The notes beneath the pieces were generated by a model. It saw nothing but the letters and a program-made list of their open reading frames with translations, did no database searches and was not told where the DNA came from. From Elusimicrobia bacterium RIFOXYA2_FULL_39_19 (lineage in GTDB: Bacteria > Elusimicrobiota > Endomicrobiia > CG1-02-37-114 > XYA2-FULL-39-19): a stretch of 64,000 nt of DNA. Location: NCBI GenBank assembly GCA_001800285.1, contig MGVC01000020.1, forward strand, positions 1 through 64,000, given 5' to 3'. The first letter of the stretch is position 1. Every line of letters starts with the position of its first letter. Positions 31,201-40,231 of the stretch are shown piece after piece. The position numbers and the translations under genes were made by a program.

Positions 31201-32099
31201 CCTATTCAATCAGCGGGTATGTTACTAATGATTCAGGGTCCGGTTTGTCGGGCCTGCAATTAAATTTAATGGGTGTTTCTATTTCATCAGTCGTAACGGA
31301 TAATTCCGGATATTATATATTTTCAGGTTTAACAGCAGGCAATTACACGATTACACCCGTCGCCGCGGAGTACACGTTTGACCCGGTAGAATTACTATTT
31401 AGTTCATTGGTTTCAAACCTCTCCGGCCAAAGCTTTACCGGGACAGCGTTTGTAAGCAGTTTGACGCCCGATGCAATAACGGACTTAAAAGCGCAACCCG
31501 GGATTAACGCGGGAGAAATAAAGCTAAGCTGGACAGCCCCGACGATTAATAATGTGCCAGGTTACGCGGACAGTTATGATTTGAGATATTTATTTATTAC
31601 TGTGACAGATGTTGACTGGAATTTGGCGATTCCATATTTCGTGCCTCTTGCGCCGAAAATAAGCGGAGCAAAAGAAATTTTAACAATTACAGGATTAAAT
31701 CCGGAAAAAACATACTATTTTGCGATAAAAGCTATAAAAGGAAGTAATAGGTCTTTAATTGTAAATACTGTCAGCGCAAAGCCCAGGGAAATTTTTTCTA
31801 CAGTGTTGGATAATATAAAGGTATACCCAAATCCGTTTAAGCCCAATGATAACAAACCTGAGACCGGCGATTGGAACACGGGAATATTCTTTTACGGTTT
31901 GACAAATAATTCAACGATAAATATATACACGGTGTCGGGTGAACTTGTAATCATGCTTGAAGAAACGGATAATGACGGGAAATACCAGTGGGATGTAAAG
32001 AATAAAGAGAAAGAAAAACTTTCCAGCGGGAAGTATATTTATAGAATTACTGATTCTTCCGGAGCAAAGATAACGGGGAAAATAGGGGTGGTGAGATAA
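28254..32099 (+). CDS. Clostripain-like (C11) cysteine peptidase with FN3, tandem carboxypeptidase-regulatory-like repeats and YPNPFKPN C-terminal module
   Basis: KEWTILVYMNGDNDVEPLAIKDINAMERG; VIVWGHGYSW (His) and LLIFMNCRMGQVEV (Cys); C-term KVYPNPFKPNDNKPETG. Confidence 0.85.
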   Translation: MKNNFLYFIAAIILFSVPGLYAKEWTILVYMNGDNDVEPLAIKDINAMERGINPSLMNVVVQLDRAPGYDSSNGDWQNVKRFELVSDTNSDNTIRSTEIANLAEFRSADPDKLAEFVIWGMQNYPANKYCVIVWGHGYSWVASVAAGAMNWPPYSPVSSLSIKKVPGSKSIEELLYEGPGLMGFCGPDVTNQPADNLYGPEQIGVSDGELASAMQSIKTQLGRKIDLLIFMNCRMGQVEVFDEASEYSDVVVGGEGSIPNFENSARDNLQWLSANPTATAQQLGASWTDKYISYFAAGSAYSCTVNLNEDYTQLLDAINLFAQELINAGGKTRAEIIQARTNCAYLNDAADTGLIYKKETVDLYDFCEKIIAQTALPSAVRNAAQGVINAFGPCVLAEGHVSVVGTPNYIVRWQSLHGLGIFYPRTDYINTMNEYAGLHFAQNNAWYAFITGATGDSSPPNPPTNLISPNRTQASIGLSWTASTQAGDGDYASFYRVYRNSILISTAAGTSYTDSGLAAGTTYNYGIYAIDDSNNVSVSSAAGNFYTSTGSSITYTISGYVKDNSSTAISGTVVNLTGALTANTGTNATGYYQFTNLSGGGNYTVTPASAGWTISPTNKVYTSLSANQSNQNYFGSITAVTTCTISGYVKNNSSAAISAVTVYINGSSHSSVSTNASGFYQFSGLALGGSYTVTPAKTGYIISPVKKVYSLLSANQANQNFFGAVIAVTTYTISGYVKDASSIAINGIAVNLTGSLTDNTRINASGYYQFTGLAAGNYTITPSSTGWVISPANKVYTSLSANQGNQNFFGTRVCKISGYALDDLSLAISAVTMNLTGAATRAITTDGDGYYEFTGLAYGTYQLTPSKTNWTFNPANVSYSSLDSDQDQNFLGVTTELTYSISGTVRDGANAPLQGVTISLSGTAAASARSNSSGVYSFYNLSSGTYTITPFLENAVFSPVNKIYSSLNTNQLNQNFAGIVTQAYSISGYVTNDSGSGLSGLQLNLMGVSISSVVTDNSGYYIFSGLTAGNYTITPVAAEYTFDPVELLFSSLVSNLSGQSFTGTAFVSSLTPDAITDLKAQPGINAGEIKLSWTAPTINNVPGYADSYDLRYLFITVTDVDWNLAIPYFVPLAPKISGAKEILTITGLNPEKTYYFAIKAIKGSNRSLIVNTVSAKPREIFSTVLDNIKVYPNPFKPNDNKPETGDWNTGIFFYGLTNNSTINIYTVSGELVIMLEETDNDGKYQWDVKNKEKEKLSSGKYIYRITDSSGAKITGKIGVVR
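29905..31440 (+). repeat. In-gene tandem repeats encoding about 80-90 aa SGYVKD...YTITP...NQNFFG modules (about 6 copies)
   Basis: Recurrent YTISGYVKD / GYYQFTGL / YTITPS / NKVYTSLSANQxNQNFFG in the translation. Confidence 0.85.
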
Positions 32100-32106
32100 T
32101 ACCCTC

Positions 32107-33081
32107 TTAGCAAAATTTCCATTTTTGGAATTTTATATTTGGCAGTTTTGAGTAATTCTTTTCATTTAATTTTTTACCGATGAGTTTCAGGGGATTTTCA
32201 AAGCCCGCTTTCCATAAATCATTTTCACTCAGCAGATTAAGCGAAGACAGATAATCCATGCAGGGTATCATTGTACTGCTGGAGCCCGCCAGGTAACCGG
32301 TTCCCTTTAGGCTTAGCCTGCCGTTTTTTTCAATAAGAATATCTTTGCCCATCCAGCTATACTCACCGGGTTTCATCCCTGAAAGCGCTGCTGCATCACT
32401 GGTTACAATAAATCTATCAAGGGTTTTTGTTTTTAGCGCTACTTTTATAAATTCCGCCGGCAAATGGATTCCGTCAGTAATAAACATACCCCAAAGCGCG
32501 TCATTGGATAATTCCGCCCATAGCGGATTTAAGAACCTGTGTATGGAATTTTTTATGCCATTTCCCAGGTGAGTACAGCATTTTGCGCCTTTTGAACAAG
32601 CTTCCTTTATTGTTTTTGCATCTGCGTTGTGATGCCCGAGAGAAACAACAACTTTGCTGTTTTTTGCAATATATTGAATAAGCTTCATAGCGCCGTCAAT
32701 TTCCGGAGCCAGGGTTATCATCACTATTTTGCCTTTGGCTAAATCATGCATTTTCTTGTATTTTTCAATACTTGGTTTTATTATGTGTTCTTTCGGGTGG
32801 GCACCTCTGGCGCCTTCTTCAGGTGAAATAAATGGCCCTTCTATATGAATTCCAAGAAGATGAGGTTTTAAATCGGGTTCTTCCATAGCTTTTGCAATTA
32901 CGGGCAGGCAATGTTCATAAACTTTCATGGAATTTGTAACTACCGTAGGACAGTAAGCAATTGTGCCTTTTTTGACAAGTTCTTTTGTTATGTAGCGGAT
33001 ATCTTCTACAGTAATTGCAGTTGATGAAAAATTCTTGCCAAGATGGCCGTTTAACTGTAAATCTACAAATCCTTTTCTCAC
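32107..33081 (-). CDS. nagA: N-acetylglucosamine-6-phosphate deacetylase-like amidohydrolase
   Basis: GFVDLQLNGHLGKNF; GIHIEGPFISPEEGARGAHP; SLGHHNADAKTI; FIVTSDAAALSGM. Confidence 0.85.
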   Translation of the reverse strand: MRKGFVDLQLNGHLGKNFSSTAITVEDIRYITKELVKKGTIAYCPTVVTNSMKVYEHCLPVIAKAMEEPDLKPHLLGIHIEGPFISPEEGARGAHPKEHIIKPSIEKYKKMHDLAKGKIVMITLAPEIDGAMKLIQYIAKNSKVVVSLGHHNADAKTIKEACSKGAKCCTHLGNGIKNSIHRFLNPLWAELSNDALWGMFITDGIHLPAEFIKVALKTKTLDRFIVTSDAAALSGMKPGEYSWMGKDILIEKNGRLSLKGTGYLAGSSSTMIPCMDYLSSLNLLSENDLWKAGFENPLKLIGKKLNEKNYSKLPNIKFQKWKFC

Positions 33082-34214
33082 TTTGATACCTCCTGAGCAG
33101 GGCCCATTTCTTTTTTTATTGTTATTGCCAATTCTTTAAGAGCCGGAAGAGCGTGGGCATAAAATTGTTTCCAGCCCTCGCATAACCAGCTTAGTTTTTT
33201 TGGGTTATTATTTTCAAAAAGCCGGTGTTTAAGGCAGTCTCCGGCGCAAAATTTAATGTATGGGCATATTGCACAGGCATCATTCCATAAAAGTTTTTGT
33301 TTTCCAAAACTCAGGTATTTTTCGGAATTCATAAGTTCGTCCCAGGAATTATTCATAATATTTCCAAGCTTCCTGTTCTCTTCAACAAAAAAATCACAGG
33401 GATAAATATCGCCATTATGTTCTACAATGAAATAACTGCAGCAGTTGCTTTGCATATTACAGACATTATAAGTGCCGTTTATCATATAAGTAAGTATAGA
33501 ATCAAAGAGGCGGACAGAAACCTTTTTTGTGTCTTTTTTTAGCCATTCGTCAAATATTTCACATAAAAAATTGCCCCATTGCCGGCCGGAAATGGCAAAA
33601 GGTTTAAGGTTTGCCTGGGTATCAAACTCAACACAGGGTATATATTGATGAAATAGAAAACCATTATCACAAAGATAATGATAAATTTCTTTAGCTTTCG
33701 TTACATTTGCGGAGGTCACAAGTGTAAGTATATTAAACTCAACATTATTGCGTTTAAGGCACTCAATCCCTTTTAAGGCATCTGCATGAGAGCCCCTGCC
33801 GTCAACAGTTTTTCTATAATGGTCATGAATTTCTTTCGGCCCGTCAAGGCTGACTCCGATTAAAAAATTATACTTGAAAAAGAGCTGGGCAAATTCATCA
33901 TTAAGCAGTTTTCCATTTGTCTGAAGCGTGTTGCCTGCAACAGCTCCTCTTTTACCGTATTTTTCTGCCAGGGAAAGGGCTTTACGGAAAAAATCTATTC
34001 CCAGAAGTGTAGGTTCACCGCCTTGCCAGCCGAAGATGTACTGGGGTTGTTCGGTTGCCATATAACTGGAAATCATTTTTTCCAGGATTATTTCCGGCAT
34101 TTTATGACAATTAGTCTGCGGATAAAGAAACTTTTTGTCTATGTAAAAACAATGTTTGCAGTTTAAGTTGCAGTCAGAAGAGGTTGGTTTTATTAATAAG
34201 GTAAAGGGTTTCAT
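33078..34214 (-). CDS. Anaerobic sulfatase-maturating enzyme, radical SAM/SPASM
   Basis: CNLNCKHCFY radical SAM motif; FGWQGGEPTLLG; C-terminal Cys clusters (CNMQSNCC, CDFFVEEN, CAICPYIKFCAGDC). Confidence 0.9.
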   Translation of the reverse strand: MKPFTLLIKPTSSDCNLNCKHCFYIDKKFLYPQTNCHKMPEIILEKMISSYMATEQPQYIFGWQGGEPTLLGIDFFRKALSLAEKYGKRGAVAGNTLQTNGKLLNDEFAQLFFKYNFLIGVSLDGPKEIHDHYRKTVDGRGSHADALKGIECLKRNNVEFNILTLVTSANVTKAKEIYHYLCDNGFLFHQYIPCVEFDTQANLKPFAISGRQWGNFLCEIFDEWLKKDTKKVSVRLFDSILTYMINGTYNVCNMQSNCCSYFIVEHNGDIYPCDFFVEENRKLGNIMNNSWDELMNSEKYLSFGKQKLLWNDACAICPYIKFCAGDCLKHRLFENNNPKKLSWLCEGWKQFYAHALPALKELAITIKKEMGPAQEVSK

Positions 34215-34243
34215 GTTTTTTGAAAAGAAATAAGATTTACATA

Positions 34244-34272
34244 TTTATAACAAAAATGCGGGGTATTATCAA
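34244..34272 (-). promoter_or_regulatory. Promoter for the anSME-nagA operon (TTGATA-17-TATAAA, minus strand)
   Basis: Reverse complement of 34244-34272 reads TTGATA-ataccccgcatttttgt-TATAAA. Confidence 0.55.
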
Positions 34273-34331
34273 TTTTTCTGGAAGACATTGAAAGAATTTT
34301 AATAAAATTATACTATAAAGCAAGTAATTAT

Positions 34332-35306
34332 ATGATTAATATAACTAAAGAAGAAAAACGCGAAGTATTTTATGTGAATTCATCTGAAACTGAATTGATG
34401 ATTTCCGGTATTTTATCAAGTGTAACACTTTGTTTGATAATTTTTTTAATGGTGTTATTATTTGGTGTATATATTTTTGAAGCCAAATTTGTTTTATTAA
34501 AAAAAGTCCTCCCTTTTATGCTGATTTTGTGCATGGCAGGAATAGTTACCGGGGCATTAAAAAAGAAGGAATATCTTATTGAAAAAAAGATTCCGTTAAC
34601 ATACCTGCTGCTTTCTTTCTCTATTTTTATAATATGCATAATAGAATTAATGGTTTCTGTTTCAAAAAAAGGTATTTTTGCAGAATCTATTATGAAGCTT
34701 TCAGGTATTTTACAGATTAATTTCATTTTCTGGCTGAGTTCATTTTCTGTATTTATGCTGCTGTCTTTTATTTTAGGCGGCCCGCTGGAAAAAATTTTGG
34801 GCGAAATAAATATATATTTTCTGGAAAAAATATGCCAGATAGATTATCGCGGGATTGTAAACCAAAAATATTTCTATTTAAAACTGCAAGAGGCATTTTA
34901 TAATGCAAAAAGATACCAGGTATCTTTTTCTATAGCTACGTTCAAGATAGAGAATATCAGTGAAATTAAAAACAAATTTAAAAAAAAGAAGCAACAACTT
35001 GCGATGTATGATGAATTGTTGTTGATAATGGAAGAAAACATAAGAAAAACGGATATTTCAGGCTACATTAAAGAAGGTGAGGTTTATTCAGTTATATTTT
35101 TTGCAAATAAAGACCAAACAGAAAAAGTGTCCGAACGGCTCAAAAATATAATAATTGATAAATTTTCCGGTAAATATGGGGCAAATTTCATGGAAATTTC
35201 CATCAAGGTTTTGGGTTATTCTTCCGATTGGCAAACCCATGAGGAAATGATTAAAAGCATTATGAACGAAGTTGTTGAAAAGCCGGATATTATAAGGCTG
35301 CAATGA
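34332..35306 (+). CDS. Membrane protein with C-terminal degenerate GGDEF-like domain
   Basis: Several TM segments, then YFYLKLQEAFYNAKRYQVSFSIATFKIENISEI...ISGYIKEGEVYSVIFFANKDQTEKVSERLKN; GGDEF signature absent (YIKEGEVY at the expected place). Confidence 0.6.
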   Translation: MINITKEEKREVFYVNSSETELMISGILSSVTLCLIIFLMVLLFGVYIFEAKFVLLKKVLPFMLILCMAGIVTGALKKKEYLIEKKIPLTYLLLSFSIFIICIIELMVSVSKKGIFAESIMKLSGILQINFIFWLSSFSVFMLLSFILGGPLEKILGEINIYFLEKICQIDYRGIVNQKYFYLKLQEAFYNAKRYQVSFSIATFKIENISEIKNKFKKKKQQLAMYDELLLIMEENIRKTDISGYIKEGEVYSVIFFANKDQTEKVSERLKNIIIDKFSGKYGANFMEISIKVLGYSSDWQTHEEMIKSIMNEVVEKPDIIRLQ

Positions 35307-37542
35307 ATTTATACATTCCAGACTTATCTATCACAAAATATATATAATTTTCTTTTTCATAAATAGCAGCTATCCCGTCAGTTTTAGATTTAATTCCCAA
35401 CTTATCCCAGACTAATTTGTTATTTAAATATATTTTATTGAAATATAATCCAGGAACAGCAATGTCTCCAGTAGTCCCTTCAGGTATATGTACAAATTCC
35501 CTTAAAGAATATTTATTGATTTTACAATAAACACTTATTAAACCATGAGGGCACAAAACAGAGCCTTTTACCCATTTTAATCCGGCCAATTTTGGTATGA
35601 CGCTGAACTTTTTAAAACCCGGAGCTGCTGGTTTAATGCCTAAAACGTTTGCCTGTAATGAATAGCAAACTCCGGTTGACCAGGCGTGGCACATGCTCAT
35701 TGCGGGCAGTAAATAATTTTTATTTACAGGAAAATTTTCCCAGAAAGTTGTTGCCCCTCTTTTAATCAACTCTCCCCATACTCTGCGCAATAATTTTAAA
35801 GCGTTTTCTGTAAAACCAGCAATGAAATGGGCTTCTATTTGATTGAAGTTCAGCCAGATTATAAGCATATTTTCTTTTCTTTGATATTTATCTGTCCTGA
35901 AAGAACCGTATTTCATCCATAAATTATTTTTTAGATAATTCAAAATATATTTTGATTGTTGTCTATTTGTAATGTCAAATAAAACAGCTAAAGAATTCCC
36001 ATCCTGAGTTATTGTGTCAGATATATGGCTGCCGTTTCGGTATTCAACAAAAGCATTTTTATTTTTAGGCCACAACCTTTTTACAAGCGATTCTTTAACT
36101 TTTTTGGAAATATTCAGGTATCTTTGAGTATTTCTAAAGTCACCGGCAATTTTGGCCATTACGGATGAGTCAGTAAGAATTTTATAAAAGAGGCACTGAA
36201 TGTAGGTTTTTTCACCAGATTGATTATTTCCTCCGGAAAAAAAATCTGATATAAGTTCATAATTGTTAGGGTATGAAAAATGGAATAAACCGTATTTGTC
36301 CCTGTTTTTAAGAAACCATTCCGTTGCTTTTTTTATAGATTTATAATGTGTTTTAACAAATATCCTGTCTCCGGAATAGAAATAGTACTCATACATTGAA
36401 ATGATATACCAGGCCACATAATCAACTGAAACTAATTTATCTTCTTTGCCTGAGGGCGGCACATGGTGGGGAATAGTTCCGTTTTCAAATTGATAGTGAG
36501 AAAGTAATTTGAGGGAATGTTTGATTAGTTCTTTATCTCCAAATAAATAGTAATTTACCAACGCCTGAATGCGTAAATCACCTGGATAGCATAACCTGTC
36601 TCTTTTAGGGCCGTCTTCATAATATTCCTTCATACATAAATGAGCTGTGTAACGGCCTGTTTGCCATATTTTATTTAGCAGTTTATCTGAACAGGAAAAA
36701 TGTCCTGCGTATTTTACCGGGTAAACAGAAGATTTTAATGTTATAGATTTAATCAGAACTTTGTCGGAGCAGTTTTGAAATACAAGTTTAACATAGCGGA
36801 AGGCGTGCCTTTTGGGGCTTATCCATTTTTTTGAAAATCTTTCAAGTATTATTTTATCTTCCTGATACCTGTACAAGTAGTTGTTCGGCCTTTTCTGAAC
36901 TTCTTTTAATGATTCACCATACTGTATAGTTATTTTACCTGAACCGCAGGAGGCAATTTTAATTTCCAAAAAGCCGGCCCGTTCTTTTTCAAAATCCAGT
37001 ATAAATGATGAATTGTTTTTGTTTTTGCGCTTTATTTTGGTTACAGGAAAAATATTTTTTGTTACAAGTTTGAATTTTGGTTTTGGTTCAGAGGATTTTT
37101 TAGGCAGGGCCCAGGGTATTTCTTTAAAAGATTTTACATTAGTTTTATCTACTTTATTCCAGAAAGAATCATTAAATTCTATTTTTTGCCAGTTTTTAAA
37201 ATATTCCTGTGAAGTAAGCCAATTATGGTTTGTTATTATATGTTCTTCATTACCGGTATGAAACTTGATAGATGTATCCATCATAAATCCGCCTGTAGTA
37301 GCTGTATTATTTATAACTTCTACTGCAATTACATTTCTACCTTTCTTAAGATAACTGAATACATTATAGCCCTGAAGATTTATCCAGTTGTCTTCTTTAT
37401 CAATTATTTTTGAGTTTATATAAAGGTTAAACGCATCTTTTGCATAGATTTTCACGCTTGCTTCAGTAAAATTATCCAGGAGTTCAATAGATTGCCTGAA
37501 GTAACTGGTTTTATTTGTTGTTTTTATCCATAATGGATTCAT
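35290..37542 (-). CDS. GH78-like alpha-L-rhamnosidase
   Basis: RYTAHLCMKEYYEDGPKRDRLCYPGDLRIQALVNYYLFGD; GATTFWENFP; CHAWSTGVCYSLQANVLGIKP. Internal start MNPLWIKTT used. Confidence 0.85.
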   Translation of the reverse strand: MNPLWIKTTNKTSYFRQSIELLDNFTEASVKIYAKDAFNLYINSKIIDKEDNWINLQGYNVFSYLKKGRNVIAVEVINNTATTGGFMMDTSIKFHTGNEEHIITNHNWLTSQEYFKNWQKIEFNDSFWNKVDKTNVKSFKEIPWALPKKSSEPKPKFKLVTKNIFPVTKIKRKNKNNSSFILDFEKERAGFLEIKIASCGSGKITIQYGESLKEVQKRPNNYLYRYQEDKIILERFSKKWISPKRHAFRYVKLVFQNCSDKVLIKSITLKSSVYPVKYAGHFSCSDKLLNKIWQTGRYTAHLCMKEYYEDGPKRDRLCYPGDLRIQALVNYYLFGDKELIKHSLKLLSHYQFENGTIPHHVPPSGKEDKLVSVDYVAWYIISMYEYYFYSGDRIFVKTHYKSIKKATEWFLKNRDKYGLFHFSYPNNYELISDFFSGGNNQSGEKTYIQCLFYKILTDSSVMAKIAGDFRNTQRYLNISKKVKESLVKRLWPKNKNAFVEYRNGSHISDTITQDGNSLAVLFDITNRQQSKYILNYLKNNLWMKYGSFRTDKYQRKENMLIIWLNFNQIEAHFIAGFTENALKLLRRVWGELIKRGATTFWENFPVNKNYLLPAMSMCHAWSTGVCYSLQANVLGIKPAAPGFKKFSVIPKLAGLKWVKGSVLCPHGLISVYCKINKYSLREFVHIPEGTTGDIAVPGLYFNKIYLNNKLVWDKLGIKSKTDGIAAIYEKENYIYFVIDKSGMYKFIAAL

Positions 37543-37646
37543 TTTTTTTCCTTTATATTGGAAAATCACGATAATATTATATCAATTGCAACAAGAAGTC
37601 AATATTTTGGCTAAACTTGTTCATATTTTCATTTTTCAAAAAACCA

Positions 37647-37675
37647 TTGACAAAATAAGGTTTATGTATTATATA
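37647..37675 (+). promoter_or_regulatory. Sigma70 promoter (TTGACA-17-TATATA) for sulfatase operon
   Basis: AAAAAACCATTGACAAAATA context shared with 63203 and 46440 promoters. Confidence 0.8.
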
Positions 37676-37726
37676 TGTATTGAAAGGACGTCTGGCAGCA
37701 TGTGGGCGTTTTATTTTTAGGTATAT

Positions 37727-37742
37727 GCGAAAACGTCTGCGC
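37727..37742 (-). promoter_or_regulatory. Operator-like motif, site S2 (GCGAAAACGTCTGCGC on +; core AGACGTTT on -)
   Basis: 8 nt after TTTTATTTTT; 12 nt before ATG 37755. Confidence 0.75.
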
Positions 37743-37754
37743 AAGTGAAATAAT

Positions 37755-39260
37755 ATGAAAAAACCCAATATTTTGCTAATTACTACGGATCAACAACACT
37801 GGAATACATTAGGTACCATTAACCCTTCAATAAAAACCCCATCCTTAGATCGTTTAGCAAATGAAGGTGTACGTTTTGAAAGAGCCTATTGCAGCAACCC
37901 TACCTGTTCCCCCGCAAGAGCCAGCATAATTACCGGCATGTACCCATCAAATCATAATTGCTGGGCTATCGGAGTAAAATTACCGGAGGACGTTCCTACC
38001 GTAGGCGATATATTTATGAAAAACGGCTACCATACAAGTTTAATAGGGAAGGCTCATTTTCAGCCGACAGTATCTGCCGCGGGAAGTGAATCTCTTGAAT
38101 GTCATCCTGTATTACGTGACCTGGATTTTTGGAGAAAATTTCACGGGCCCTGGTATGGTTTTGAACATATAGAATTGGCACGCAATCATGCTGATGAACA
38201 TCTGGTGGGACAGCATTACGCAATCTGGCTGGAGGAGCATGGTTTAAAAAACTGGCGGGATTATTTTGTAAGCTGGCCTAAAAAAGATGAACCTTTACGA
38301 AAACATGCCTGGGACTTGCCGGAAAAACTTCATTACACTACCTGGACCGGCGAACGCACCATCGCACAGATTGATAAAAGCCCGCAAGAAGATAAACCGT
38401 TTTTTATCTGGTCAAGTTTTCATGACCCGCACCCGCCTTACCTCGTGTCCGAGCCCTGGGATAAAATGTATAATCCGAAAAATGTTAACCCCGGTAAATT
38501 TACAAAGGGCGAGTTTGATAAAATGCCTCCGCATTACGCAAAAACCCAGAAAAGAAATCAGGATTATTCTATGTATAAAGAAGAGCATAATATTATCGGG
38601 CTTAAATGCCACTTGATAGAAGAAAAGGAACTCCATAAAGACCTGGCTGTTTATTACGGTATGATTAGTTTTGTAGATTATCAGATTGGAAAAATACTTG
38701 GATCTCTTGAAAAATCCGGTCAGGCTGAAAATACTATCGTAATATTTACTACAGACCATGGCCATTTTTTAGGCCAGCACGGATTAATTGATAAAGGCCC
38801 GTTCCACTATGAAGATTTGCTGAAAATTCCTATGATTGTCCGGTATCCGGGCCAGGTTCCGGAAGGAAAAACCAGCAGTGCTCTTCAGTCACAGGTAGAT
38901 TTTGCTCCTACATTTTTAAATGCTTGTGGACTTGAGGTGCCCGGCTATATGCAGGGTGTAAATCAGCTGGATACCTGGTGCGGCAAAACAGAAAGTTCAA
39001 GGGATTCAGTAATTGTAGAAAACCGCATGCACCCGACACGCATGAATTTACGTACTTATATAAATGAAAGATATAAAATCACCATATACCGCGGGCAGGA
39101 TTACGGGGAACTGTTTGATTTAAAAGAAGACCCGGGTGAGTTAAATAACTTGTGGGATAATCCGGCAAGTGATGGCTTAAAGAAAACCTTGCTGCATAAA
39201 TTCGTTCAGTCAGAAATTGAAAAAGAATCTGTCCGTATGCCAAGAATATCAGGTTCATAA
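37755..39260 (+). CDS. Type I sulfatase
   Basis: NILLITTDQQHWNTLG; CSPARASIITGMYP; FTTDHGHFLGQHGLIDKGPFHYEDLLKIP. Confidence 0.92.
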   Translation: MKKPNILLITTDQQHWNTLGTINPSIKTPSLDRLANEGVRFERAYCSNPTCSPARASIITGMYPSNHNCWAIGVKLPEDVPTVGDIFMKNGYHTSLIGKAHFQPTVSAAGSESLECHPVLRDLDFWRKFHGPWYGFEHIELARNHADEHLVGQHYAIWLEEHGLKNWRDYFVSWPKKDEPLRKHAWDLPEKLHYTTWTGERTIAQIDKSPQEDKPFFIWSSFHDPHPPYLVSEPWDKMYNPKNVNPGKFTKGEFDKMPPHYAKTQKRNQDYSMYKEEHNIIGLKCHLIEEKELHKDLAVYYGMISFVDYQIGKILGSLEKSGQAENTIVIFTTDHGHFLGQHGLIDKGPFHYEDLLKIPMIVRYPGQVPEGKTSSALQSQVDFAPTFLNACGLEVPGYMQGVNQLDTWCGKTESSRDSVIVENRMHPTRMNLRTYINERYKITIYRGQDYGELFDLKEDPGELNNLWDNPASDGLKKTLLHKFVQSEIEKESVRMPRISGS

Positions 39261-39281
39261 AAATACACTTCGAATAATCCA

Positions 39282-40226
39282 ATGAAAAGACGCGGCTACT
39301 ACAAACTCAGGATTCCAGAAATTAATTTATGCGGAAAGAACTTGCTTAAACTAAAAGAGCAGGAAATACCTCTCTCGGGTTTTTTAATTCATATCAGCCA
39401 TTATGATCCGGTCTGGTGCCCGCTTAAATCAAAAGAAAAACCCTTCGACCTTGATTCAGCACTTAAAGTCGTGGATGCTATGTCAAAAATTGGGATGAAT
39501 ATGCTGGTTATCGATATCGCAGATGGCGTCAGGTACAAATCCCATCCTGAATTAGCCAGAAAATATTCGGTTCCGATTTCTAACCTTAAAAAACTGGCTG
39601 ATTACGCAAGAAGCAAAAATATTGAAGTGATTCCAAAACTGAATTTTTCACAAAGCAGTCACAGTCAGCACAATCACTGGTTTAGGCCTCATCATGAACT
39701 TTTTGATAATAAAGAGTATTGGAAACTGGCATTTGAGGTCATAGATGAAATAATTAAGGCATGCGGTCCTGTTAAATATTTTCATGTGGGCATGGATGAG
39801 GATCATAGCAGGGCCTACTCCCAGTATATAGACGCCATCATCCAGCTTAGAAATGGTTTGAAAAAGCGCGGTTTGCAGACCATAATCTGGAATGATTCTG
39901 CCTACTGGCACCTTGCTAAAGCTGTGATATATGCAGAAAAATCCGTAGCCGCAGAAAAAAAGATACCGAAAGATATTATTCACATATTATGGGACTATAA
40001 CAGGCTGCAGCCCGGCATTATCCGCCGGATTGTAAAACAGGGGTTTCAGGTATGGGTGGCTCCCGGAGCCAATCCGGAGCGGATACTTAAGTGGAAAGAA
40101 ATTCTTTTACATTACAAACAAAAGGGAATGCTCATGACTATATGGATCCCCTGCCGGAAATCAAATTGTTCAAAAGTTATAAAATACATAAAAACTGTCG
40201 GGCCCCTCTTTACCGGGAAGTACTAG
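39282..40226 (+). CDS. GH20-like TIM-barrel glycosidase-family protein
   Basis: IGMNMLVIDIADGVRYKSHPEL; FHVGMDEDHSRAYSQYID; IIWNDSAYWHLAKA. Confidence 0.55.
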   Translation: MKRRGYYKLRIPEINLCGKNLLKLKEQEIPLSGFLIHISHYDPVWCPLKSKEKPFDLDSALKVVDAMSKIGMNMLVIDIADGVRYKSHPELARKYSVPISNLKKLADYARSKNIEVIPKLNFSQSSHSQHNHWFRPHHELFDNKEYWKLAFEVIDEIIKACGPVKYFHVGMDEDHSRAYSQYIDAIIQLRNGLKKRGLQTIIWNDSAYWHLAKAVIYAEKSVAAEKKIPKDIIHILWDYNRLQPGIIRRIVKQGFQVWVAPGANPERILKWKEILLHYKQKGMLMTIWIPCRKSNCSKVIKYIKTVGPLFTGKY

Positions 40227-40231
40227 CGAAT

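Noticed and set aside
29905-31440. CRISPR-like or satellite repeat
   Set aside because: Repeats are degenerate, in frame, and encode 80-90 aa protein modules; there is no short repeat/spacer pattern.
40091-40231. Extended N-terminus of the MFS ORF
   Set aside because: It overlaps the 39282..40226 gene by more than 130 nt and lacks membrane-protein character; ATG 40232 fits.
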